From: UBA6382 sp963631415 | GTDB lineage: Bacteria; Bacteroidota; Bacteroidia; Bacteroidales; Bacteroidaceae | Direction: 5' to 3' | Assembly (NCBI GenBank): GCA_963631415.1 | Contig: CAVGQS010000149.1 | Coordinates: forward strand, 1-5,506 | Length of the DNA stretch: 5,506 bases | Shown here: positions 1 to 5,506 of the stretch, in pieces | Layout: the number at the start of each line of letters is the position of its first letter | Numbering within the stretch: the first letter of the stretch is position 1 | The notes under the pieces: generated by a model | What the model was told of the DNA's origin: nothing | Database searches by the model: none | The model's input: only the letters and a program-made list of their open reading frames with translations | Position numbers and translations under genes: made by a program

Positions 1-1221
1 ACCATAGGCTATGTCTCTAACCAACTGTATGGTGTATGGCTTGCACTGGCGTCCGTACTCAACTGGATAGGACTCTTCGATGTCGGCTTCGGCAACGGAC
101 TTCGCAACCGCTTGGCGGAAAACCTGGCGCTGGGCAACATGGAGAAGTGTCAGCAGTATGTAAGTACTACTTACTGCTGCTTGACACTGATATTCGTCCC
201 TGTGGCGATAATCTGTGTCTTGGGTTGCGGCTTGGTAAACTGGTCTTCGCTCCTCAATGTCGATGCCGGCATGAACGACATGATTCTTCAGACCGTGAGG
301 ATTGTGGTGGCATTTACCTGCTTGACGTTTGTTGCCAAGAACCTTTCCGTCATCCTTATGGCTTTGCAGTACAATGCGCTGTCGTCCATGCTCGACACCA
401 TTGGTCAGGTTCTTACCTTGTGTTGTATTGGTGTGCTCACCCTAACCACCGAGGGCAATTTGCTCTACCTGGCTCTAGCCTTGACACTTTGTCCTTTGAC
501 TGTTTATCTTGTGGCAAGCGGCATAATGTTCAAAGGAAAATACAAGCAATTGTGCCCCAAGCTGTCGCAGGTCCGCAAGGGATTGGTAAAGGATATTCTG
601 AACCTTGGTCTGAAGTTTTTCATCATCCAGATTGCAGTCCTTGTCCTCTACGGAATGATGAACGTCCTCATATCCAACGTATCTAGCCCGGAATACGTGA
701 CAGAATACAATGTGGTGTACAAGTACCTGGGCATCCCCCTGATGGTGTTCAATATAATCCTTGCGCCCTTCTGGAGCGCTTATACCGACGCCTATACGCT
801 GAAGGATTACAATTGGATGAAGAGCATATTCCGCAAGCTCGTCAGGATGGCCTTGCTCTGCATCGCAGGGTTGGTCATATTGATGCTTGTACATCCCGTT
901 TTCTTCCAACTGTGGCTCGGTGACAAAGTCACGATACATCTGTCGATGATACTGACGGTCGGGTTCTACATCTCAGTTATGATCTTCGCCGGACTTTTCT
1001 CAAACATTCTGAACGGCACGGGATGCATCACGTTGCAGCTCTGGGGGGCTGTAATAATGACCGTCACCAATATCCCGTTGGCGCTGTGGCTCAGCACGTT
1101 CTGCGGACCGGAGGGTATCATCCTCAGTGTGGCGGGACTTAATTTCGTGGGGCTCCTGGTGTCTAACATACAGGTTTATAAGATTCTAAACAAAAAAGCC
1201 TCTGGCATTTGGCTGAAATAA
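1..1221 (+). CDS. Wzx-type polysaccharide flippase, 5' end outside window
   Basis: Polytopic inner-membrane protein of the MATE/PST flippase superfamily, expected to move undecaprenyl-diphosphate-linked repeat units from the cytoplasmic to the periplasmic face. The frame is open from base 1 to the TAA at 1219-1221, giving 406 visible residues; relatives are usually about 480-500 residues, so the N-terminal 70 to 100 residues probably lie upstream. The visible start (YGVWLALASVLNWIGLFDVG, then FGNGLRNRLAE at about residues 28-38) is the conserved early part of Bacteroidales Wzx proteins. After it come many hydrophobic segments separated by short charged loops, for example around residues 60-80, 96-120, 195-222, 275-300 and 310-340. 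There is no start codon at the natural N-terminus in the window, and internal starts such as TTG 112 are not real. The glycosyltransferase begins 12 bases after the stop. Family assignment is firm; the exact substrate is unknown. Confidence 0.88.
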   Translation, partial: TIGYVSNQLYGVWLALASVLNWIGLFDVGFGNGLRNRLAENLALGNMEKCQQYVSTTYCCLTLIFVPVAIICVLGCGLVNWSSLLNVDAGMNDMILQTVRIVVAFTCLTFVAKNLSVILMALQYNALSSMLDTIGQVLTLCCIGVLTLTTEGNLLYLALALTLCPLTVYLVASGIMFKGKYKQLCPKLSQVRKGLVKDILNLGLKFFIIQIAVLVLYGMMNVLISNVSSPEYVTEYNVVYKYLGIPLMVFNIILAPFWSAYTDAYTLKDYNWMKSIFRKLVRMALLCIAGLVILMLVHPVFFQLWLGDKVTIHLSMILTVGFYISVMIFAGLFSNILNGTGCITLQLWGAVIMTVTNIPLALWLSTFCGPEGIILSVAGLNFVGLLVSNIQVYKILNKKASGIWLK

Positions 1222-1233
1222 ACAAGAACAAAC

Positions 1234-2211
1234 ATGGATAAGAAACTTACCGTTGTCATCACAACGTACAATAGGAAGCAACCCCTAATAGAGCAGTTGC
1301 AGAGTCTGGAACGGCAAGGGCTGTATGACCAGTATCGGATAATTGTCAGCAACAACTGTTCCGACTACGATGTGGAGGCATCGCTGAAGGAGGCACTGTC
1401 GCCGGAGTTTATGGAGATTGTCACCGTCTACAACCGCAAGTACAATGTTGGCGGAGACTGCAATATCGCCCTTTCCTTCCAGCTGGTAGACACGGAGTGG
1501 ATGTGGCTCTTGAGCGATGACGACCTCACCATGCCGGGCTCTGTCAAGACAGTGTTGGACGATGTCGATAATTATCCCGATGTTTGTTGGCTGAAATATT
1601 CCATCAGCGGAGGCTTCAAACTGTTCGACGACAAACGCTGCGACAATCTCGTGGATGTTTTCGAGACGTGTATGCAAAAGAATGGGCACGGGTTCGGCGA
1701 GTTTATCTTTATGGCAAACAACGTGTACCACATGCCTCTGATAAAGAAGCATATCGGAGATGTGCTGGCTCTTGCGATGACTTGCATCCCGCATGATATA
1801 GCACCCATGTTCGCAGTGAAGTATGAGCATCAGCCGATGATGTTCCGGTCAGCTGTCTTGACAAACTATGTAGTAGGCCGGGTATCGTATACACCACTTT
1901 ATGCTCTCAGCAACTTTGTGAATATATTCACGACCAAATTTGAATTCTCCCCGGAAGAATTTGACGCTTACCGTCTTCTGTCAGACCAAAGCAGCGGTCT
2001 TGTGTACGCGTTGTTCGATATTCGGAACAGGAAAATCCGTCATCAGTATTTCCTGAAGTTCATGGCAGGCTACAGATGGAAAAATCCGGTGTATAGATTT
2101 GTCTCCAGATTGGTTTACTATCCGTTCCATCTTGCCAATGCCGAACGCAAGACCGTTGAAGGTTTTGTGAAGATGTTCAAAAAGTCAAAGAAAAGCGAAA
2201 CTGAAAACTAA
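1234..2211 (+). CDS. Family 2 glycosyltransferase
   Basis: Cytoplasmic GT-A fold sugar transferase of 325 residues, expected to use a nucleotide sugar to extend the lipid-linked repeat unit. The N-terminus shows the classic GT2 opening VVITTYNR (residues 7-14), then IIVSNNCSD (36-44), YNVGGDCNIA (70-79) and the metal-binding SDDD (94-97) after WMWLL. A HDIAPMF stretch near residues 187-193 may correspond to the acceptor-side region. The C-terminus is basic (KKSKKSE), with an aromatic, moderately hydrophobic stretch before it, consistent with peripheral membrane contact. The ATG at 1234 follows an A-rich leader with no strong Shine-Dalgarno, normal for Bacteroidetes, and sits 12 bases after the flippase. 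Its TAA overlaps the next ATG by one base (TAATG), so the two are probably translationally coupled. Donor and acceptor sugars cannot be read from the sequence. Confidence 0.93.
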   Translation: MDKKLTVVITTYNRKQPLIEQLQSLERQGLYDQYRIIVSNNCSDYDVEASLKEALSPEFMEIVTVYNRKYNVGGDCNIALSFQLVDTEWMWLLSDDDLTMPGSVKTVLDDVDNYPDVCWLKYSISGGFKLFDDKRCDNLVDVFETCMQKNGHGFGEFIFMANNVYHMPLIKKHIGDVLALAMTCIPHDIAPMFAVKYEHQPMMFRSAVLTNYVVGRVSYTPLYALSNFVNIFTTKFEFSPEEFDAYRLLSDQSSGLVYALFDIRNRKIRHQYFLKFMAGYRWKNPVYRFVSRLVYYPFHLANAERKTVEGFVKMFKKSKKSETEN

Positions 2212-3643
2212 TGTCACTCGATTCCATCAACTACCTCTACTTCCTGCCCGTGGCCTTTGCCCTCTACTGGGCGATGCCGGCACGGATGAACACGGTGCGC
2301 AACTGTGTGCTCATCTTATTGAGCTACTGCTTCTACGCCTTCGCTGACTGGCGCTTCTGCGGGTTGCTTGCCCTGGTTTCTGCAATGACTTATGTCGCAG
2401 GCAAGCTGATGCATACGTTTCACGGGGGCAAATACGCCAAGGGCATTGCTACGCTCAATGTAGTGGCGTGCCTGGGCATACTGTGCTTATTCAAGTACCT
2501 GGGCTTCTTTGCCGAGCAGATAGCTCCGCTCATAGGGGGGGTAAGTCAACGTGTTGTATTACAGCAAGTTTGATAGTGCCGGTCGGCATCAGCTTCTACG
2601 TCTTTATGGCGATAAGCTATACGGTCGACAGGTACAAAAAGGTCATTGCAGAGAGTCCGTCTCTCGTCGACTTCTGCGCCTATATCAGCTTCTTCCCGCA
2701 TCTCCTCGCCGGCCCGATAGACCGGGGCCGCGAGATGCTTCCGCAGCTGCAGCGGGTCAGAACCTTCGACTATGGTATGGCCGTTGACGGCATGCGCCAG
2801 ATTCTCTGCGGACTCTTCAAGAAAGTGGTCATCGCTGACAACGTCGCCAGCATTGTGAACAACGCCTGGACCAACTACGACAAGGTCAATTCCGTGGTGC
2901 TCGTCATGGCGGCGGTGCTCTATTCCATTCAGATATATGCCGACTTCTCCGGCTATTCGGACATTGCCATAGGTACGGGCAAGCTTTTCGGTCTTCAGAT
3001 GCGCCGCAACTTTGCCTATCCCTTTTTCTCCCGCAACGTGTCGGAGTTTTGGCGTGGCTGGCACATGTCGCTCACCTCGTGGTTTACCGAATATCTCTAC
3101 ATCCCGCTTGGGGGCAATCGGAAGGGAACTGTGCTCACCATCGTCAACACGCTCATTGTGTTTACGCTTTGCGGTTTCTGGCATGGAGCCAACTGGACCT
3201 TCCTCGTGTGGGGCTTCCTTTGCGGAGCGATGTTTATCCCGCTGCTGTTGTCCAGTAGGCTGAAGACGCGTTGGAAGGGTCAGCCAGTCCGTCTGGATGC
3301 GGCCAACCTTACCTCCATGCTCATCACCTTCACGCTGATAACGGCATGCTGGATAGTCTTCCGTGCACCGAGCATGGCAGATGCGGGCGAATACGTCAGT
3401 GCCACGCTGACCAACATCCATCAGCCGTTGAAGTTGGGCGGGCATATCAACTTCAGGGCCTTGTTTCTGGTCTTGTTGATGGCCACTGTCGTTGTGGAGT
3501 GGTTGGGCCGTAACTGTGAGTATCCTTTGGCTGTACTCCGCACGAGGTCGGCCGGATGCCAGCGTGTGACGTACGTTGTGATAACCCTTCTTGTCATCAT
3601 GTACGCTACGGAGTCCGGAGCATTTATATACCAAAACTTTTGA
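2211..3643 (+). CDS. MBOAT family O-acyltransferase (AlgI/DltB-like), split by frameshift at a G-run
   Basis: Multi-spanning membrane acyltransferase that in characterised relatives (AlgI, DltB) passes an acyl group across the membrane to an extracytoplasmic acceptor. The gene is in two frames. From ATG 2211, residues 1-110 (opening SINYLYFLPVAFALYW) are read in one frame, which then runs into TGA at 2571-2573, giving a 120-residue product. The rest, from about 2537 to TGA 3641-3643, continues in the -1 frame with VPVGISFYVF, SFFPHLLAGPI, YADFSGYSDIAIG, EFWRGWHMSLTSW and GFWHGANW. One extra G (eight instead of seven) or two fewer at 2535-2541 restores a single 477-residue protein, a normal MBOAT length. 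In that numbering the candidate active-site histidines are H285 and H325 (codon 3182-3184), so all key residues are intact. An ATG at 2468 in the second frame encodes an unrelated-looking N-terminus and is not a plausible start. The gene overlaps the glycosyltransferase by one base and is followed by its likely SGNH partner. It is either phase-OFF, a recent pseudogene, or a sequencing error. Confidence 0.9.
2535..2541 (+). repeat. G7 homopolymer at the MBOAT frameshift point
   Basis: Seven consecutive G after CATA and before TAAG. The upstream frame reads ATA GGG GGG GTA and ends at TGA 2571. Eight G would read ATA GGG GGG GGT AAG and join the intact downstream MBOAT frame; six would read ATA GGG GGG TAA and stop at once. 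The run therefore sits exactly where the two halves of the gene need joining. Runs of this kind are known sites of slipped-strand mispairing in other bacteria, and also of base-calling errors. Confidence 0.9.
2541..2562. repeat. Imperfect inverted repeat abutting the G7 run
   Basis: GTAA at 2541-2544 is complementary to TTAC at 2559-2562, and inside them CAAC (2547-2550) is complementary to GTTG (2553-2556). The two blocks are separated by a 2x2 mismatch, and the centre is GT. The first arm begins with the last G of the run. The structure is short and could be chance; it is listed because a perfect palindrome with the same GTAA and TTAC ends follows the other G-run at 4785. Confidence 0.4.
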
Positions 3644-3658
3644 TTGTCTTGATTCGCG

Positions 3659-4603
3659 ATGAAGAAATTCCTTTATAAGTTGTCGCTGATGTGCCTGTTG
3701 GTATTGGTAGCCATTGGGGCAGTAGTGATATTGAACAGGCAGTTCTTTTTGAACGACTCCTATTTGATGGAGTTCCCCGTCAAGCAGCAGTTGATCACAG
3801 ACACGCCGTCCCCCAAGGTCGTCATCTTGGGCGGCAGCAATGTGGCTTTCGGGCTCGACTGCCAGACTGTCTCCGACAGTCTGCATCTGCCCGTCATCAA
3901 TGCCGGATTGCATGCCGGACTGGGTCTGCGGTTTATCATGGACGGCAATATCCCTCTTGTCGGCAAGGGCGACATCCTTGTCGTCATGCCCGAGTATGAC
4001 AATTTCGGAGGCACTGCTTATGGCGAATCGCAAACCAGTGGCATGATTCCTTATTTCTCCTCTTTGTCGGATATGCTGCAGATGAATGCCGCCCAATGGT
4101 CCAATGTCATCAAAGGGTTTGGCCGCGTTACTTTGACTTCTTTCGTATATGGCTTGACCTCTATGGGCGAAGACGGTGGGCAGGACAGGAAGACATACCA
4201 GTACAAGCTGGACGGATTCAACAGCCTAGGGGATGAGGTGTCGCATTGGACGTTGCCTTCAGGCGTAGACATGCACACCTTTGTTGTCGGTGCCATTGAC
4301 AATCCTCTTGACACGGATTTCCTGCAGAAGTTCGTCTCTGATTTGAGTGAAGCCGAGCGTCGTGGCGTGCGTGTCGTGGTTCTGCCTCCAGCCATCTACG
4401 ATGCCGGCTACAAGGCAAAGAAGCCTTTCATCGACTCTGTCAGCGCCTACCTGATGGAAAACGGGATGCCTTTCCAAGCTGACACCGAGCTGTTCGCTTA
4501 TCCTGCCGACATGATGTACAACACTGAGTATCATCTTAACAAAGCGGGAGTTGACGCCAACACCCAAAACGTCATCAGCGCTTTGCGCAGGGTTCTGCGG
4601 TAA
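3659..4603 (+). CDS. SGNH/DltD-like membrane-anchored acylation partner of MBOAT
   Basis: Predicted single-span membrane protein of 314 residues with an extracytoplasmic SGNH-like domain. Residues 1-26 (MKKFLYK then a long hydrophobic stretch LSLMCLLVLVAIGAVVIL) form an uncleaved-looking anchor, as in DltD. VVILGGSNVAFGLD (54-67) is the block with the presumed nucleophile S60. VINAGLHAGLG follows (about 79-89), then GDILVVMPEYDNF (about 104-116), and near the C-terminus YHLNKAG (291-297) with the presumed catalytic H292. In AlgI/AlgJ/AlgX and DltB/DltD systems an MBOAT supplies the acyl group and such a partner helps put it on the polymer, so the position 15 bases after the MBOAT supports the same job here. 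The position four before the histidine, where I expect Asp in many relatives, is Asn (N288). It could instead act as an esterase. The family is fairly sure, the acceptor unknown. The next gene starts 19 bases downstream. Confidence 0.85.
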   Translation: MKKFLYKLSLMCLLVLVAIGAVVILNRQFFLNDSYLMEFPVKQQLITDTPSPKVVILGGSNVAFGLDCQTVSDSLHLPVINAGLHAGLGLRFIMDGNIPLVGKGDILVVMPEYDNFGGTAYGESQTSGMIPYFSSLSDMLQMNAAQWSNVIKGFGRVTLTSFVYGLTSMGEDGGQDRKTYQYKLDGFNSLGDEVSHWTLPSGVDMHTFVVGAIDNPLDTDFLQKFVSDLSEAERRGVRVVVLPPAIYDAGYKAKKPFIDSVSAYLMENGMPFQADTELFAYPADMMYNTEYHLNKAGVDANTQNVISALRRVLR

Positions 4604-4622
4604 GGTTTAAAAGATTGATTTT

Positions 4623-5297
4623 ATGAAACCATCGCTTGAAAAAATATTGTCCATTCCCAAGAGCCTTTGGGTCTGTTTCCATTTATTTTCGCTAAAGGAC
4701 GCTCTCCTGTTGCCCGTCTTTGTGCGGTACAACACCAAAATTCAGTCTCTGAGAGGAAATGTTAAGATAATCCATATGGGGGGGGTAAAGCCGGCTTTAC
4801 TGAAGATTGGTTTTGGCAATGTAGGTATATACGACAAGAAATACTCGAGGAGTATACTTGAACTCGATGGTACAATTGTTCTCAACGGAAAGGTGTCTCT
4901 CGGACATGGCAGTGCATTGAGTGTGCAGAAGGGAGCGGTTGTCACATTTGGTGAAAATTACTGCAATACTGCTGAGGGTAAGATTGTCTGCAAGAAAAGA
5001 ATTACTTTTGGTAACAATGTACTCACCTCATGGGAAACGCTGATTATGGACACCGACTGGCATTCCATGCAAGACAACAAGACGGGTCGTGTATTGCCTT
5101 GCACAGAGGAGATTGTTGTTGGCAATAATGTATGGATATGCACGCGCAGCGTCATACTCAAGGGCAGCGTCATCCCTGACGGATGTATTGTCGGAGCCAA
5201 CACACTTTGCACCAAAAGGTTTACGGAGTCGGACGCTGTTATAGCCGGCAATCCTGCTGCGGTGCGTAGAAAGGATGTGACATTGTGTAGAAAATGA
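4623..5297 (+). CDS. Left-handed beta-helix (hexapeptide) acyltransferase, O-acetyltransferase-like
   Basis: Cytoplasmic acyltransferase of 224 residues of the hexapeptide-repeat family, related to polysaccharide O-acetyltransferases that use acetyl-CoA. After an N-terminal part typical of Bacteroidales capsule enzymes come KIGFGNVGIYDKKYSRSILE (61-80), the coils GTIVLNGKVSLGHG and GAVVTFGENYCN, then GKIVCKKRITFGNNV. The likely catalytic histidine is H147 in DTDWH. The last coils read IVVGNNVWICTRSVILKGS and VIPDGCIVGANTLCTK, closing with the usual AGNPAAV (208-214). Length and motifs look complete. Codons 52-55 contain a run of eight G read as M-G-G-V: it is in frame, so the gene is ON as written, but one G fewer gives TAA at once and one more ends at TGA 4859-4861. 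By eye this gene is more AT-rich than the MBOAT upstream. The target sugar is unknown; an N-acetyltransferase role on an amino sugar is also possible. Confidence 0.9.
   Translation: MKPSLEKILSIPKSLWVCFHLFSLKDALLLPVFVRYNTKIQSLRGNVKIIHMGGVKPALLKIGFGNVGIYDKKYSRSILELDGTIVLNGKVSLGHGSALSVQKGAVVTFGENYCNTAEGKIVCKKRITFGNNVLTSWETLIMDTDWHSMQDNKTGRVLPCTEEIVVGNNVWICTRSVILKGSVIPDGCIVGANTLCTKRFTESDAVIAGNPAAVRRKDVTLCRK
4778..4785 (+). repeat. G8 homopolymer inside the hexapeptide acyltransferase gene
   Basis: Eight consecutive G after CATAT and before TAAAG, the longest homopolymer in the window. It is read ATG GGG GGG GTA (M52-G-G-V55). With seven G the reading becomes ATG GGG GGG TAA and leaves a 54-residue product; with nine G translation ends at TGA 4859-4861 after about 79 residues. 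Any single-base slip therefore switches the gene off before the beta-helix domain. Confidence 0.92.
4785..4800. repeat. Perfect 16-bp palindrome abutting the G8 run
   Basis: GTAAAGCCGGCTTTAC reads the same on both strands; its first base is the last G of the run. In RNA it could form a six-pair stem with a CCGG loop. It lies in the coding region (V55 to L59 and the first base of L60), where no regulatory function is needed, so its position next to the homopolymer is notable. Chance is possible: a given 16-bp palindrome class is expected less than once in a window of this size, but not vanishingly rarely. Confidence 0.7.
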
Positions 5298-5357
5298 TGA
5301 ATGAAATTCCTTTGTTACGAAGCCATCCAACACACTTATGCGCGAAATTATAGAATA

Positions 5358-5373
5358 TATGTGAAATCACATA
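5358..5373. promoter_or_regulatory. Operator-like palindrome upstream of GDP-fucose synthase
   Basis: TATGTGA (5358-5364) and TCACATA (5367-5373) are perfect inverted arms separated by AA, inside the 101-base spacer between the acyltransferase stop and the ATG at 5399. The two-base centre makes a strong RNA hairpin unlikely, so a dimeric DNA-binding protein site is the more natural reading. The arms resemble CRP half-sites, but the spacing is four bases shorter than the CRP consensus. No U-run follows, so it is not a classical terminator. The rest of the spacer is A-rich near the start codon, and no convincing promoter was seen in it. Confidence 0.35.
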
Positions 5374-5398
5374 CAACCAAAACCAACAGAAATCAACA

Positions 5399-5506
5399 AT
5401 GCTAGAGAAAGAAAGTAAAATCTATGTGGCCGGACACCACGGGCTCGTGGGCTCCGCCATCTGGAACAACCTCAAGCAGCGGGGTTACCAGAATCTCGTG
5501 GGGCGC
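5399..5506 (+). CDS. fcl: GDP-L-fucose synthase, 3' end outside window
   Basis: NADPH-dependent epimerase/reductase that converts GDP-4-keto-6-deoxy-D-mannose (the Gmd product) to GDP-L-fucose in the cytoplasm. Only 36 codons are visible, open to the last base. They read MLEKESKIYVAGHHGLVGSA and then IW..L..RGYQNLVGR, which is the Rossmann nucleotide-binding start of the short-chain dehydrogenase/reductase family, with the GxxGxxG pattern AGHHGLVGSA. The GHxG(L/M)VGSAI signature is characteristic of Fcl/WcaG; His replaces the Arg found in the E. coli enzyme (GHRGMVG). ATG 5399 is chosen because it places the first beta-strand at the usual distance and follows an A-rich leader. The gene is separated from the operon by about 100 bases and may have its own control. 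It implies L-fucose, or a sugar derived from the same pathway, in the polysaccharide. Confidence 0.9.
   Translation, partial: MLEKESKIYVAGHHGLVGSAIWNNLKQRGYQNLVGR

Noticed and set aside
1043..1048. G6 run in the flippase gene as a third slippage site
   Set aside because: It is in frame (W-G-A), only six bases long and not followed by a GTAA palindrome. A six-base run is expected by chance in a window of this size.
2468..2573. Separate start of the MBOAT C-terminal half at ATG 2468
   Set aside because: The residues from 2468 to about 2536 in this frame look like noise, while the other frame there encodes a good MBOAT segment (CLFKYLGFFAEQIAPLIGG). The frame changes at the G-run.
2577..2588. 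Small hairpin TGCCG-GT-CGGCA as a frameshift stimulator
   Set aside because: It begins about 35 bases after the G-run, too far for a ribosomal frameshift stimulator, and has a two-base loop.
2546..4096. Long reverse-strand open frame of 516 codons
   Set aside because: It lies antisense to the MBOAT and SGNH genes, has a composition typical of a shadow frame (rich in His, Arg, Gln and Asp) and no recognisable domain.
261..4408. Ten-mer CGATGCCGGC at 261, 2272 and 4399, a possible dispersed short signal
   Set aside because: Three copies only, all coding, two encoding Asp-Ala-Gly with the GCC and GGC codons common in this window; codon preference explains it.
5283..5314. Bacteroidetes-type promoter (TTG, then TTCCTTTG like the -7 TAnnTTTG) before fcl
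   Set aside because: The second position of the -7 box mismatches, the -33 box is minimal and falls inside the upstream coding end, and the spacing is only approximate.
5294..5353. Short open frame of 19 codons overlapping the acyltransferase stop
   Set aside because: It starts ATGATGAATG but has no recognisable product and mostly fills the spacer; too short to support as a gene.

Overview
The window is part of a surface-polysaccharide (capsule or O-antigen type) biosynthesis locus, very probably from a member of the Bacteroidales (Bacteroides, Phocaeicola or Prevotella-like). This rests on the style of the proteins (Wzx beginning near a VGFGNGLRN motif, a GDP-fucose synthase beginning MLEKESKIYVAGHHG), A-rich gene leaders without clear Shine-Dalgarno sequences, and moderate GC content by eye. 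The genus cannot be fixed from the sequence alone.

All genes are on the + strand. In order they are: the 3' part of a Wzx-type flippase (1-1221); a family-2 glycosyltransferase (1234-2211); an MBOAT O-acyltransferase of the AlgI/DltB type (2211-3643), broken by a frameshift at a run of seven G; an SGNH/DltD-like membrane-anchored partner protein (3659-4603); a left-handed beta-helix (hexapeptide) acyltransferase (4623-5297) carrying a run of eight G in frame; a spacer of about 100 bases with an operator-like palindrome; and the first 36 codons of GDP-L-fucose synthase (5399-5506, running off the window). The first five genes are 12 to 19 bases apart or overlap by one base, so they look like one operon. 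No stretch over 300 bases lacks a gene.

Inferred joint role: the glycosyltransferase adds a sugar to a lipid-linked repeat unit, the hexapeptide acyltransferase may acetylate it in the cytoplasm, Wzx flips it, and the MBOAT/SGNH pair may acylate it outside the cytoplasm. GDP-L-fucose synthase implies fucose as one of the sugars, probably with a gmd gene outside the window.

The most interesting signal is that the two longest homopolymer runs of the window (G7 at 2535-2541 and G8 at 4778-4785) lie in the two acyltransferase genes. Each is followed immediately by an inverted repeat starting GTAA and ending TTAC, and each is placed so that loss of one G puts a TAA stop right after the run. As written the first gene is OFF and the second is ON. 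This suggests, but does not prove, slipped-strand phase variation of polysaccharide acylation; a sequencing error at the G7 run is the main alternative.
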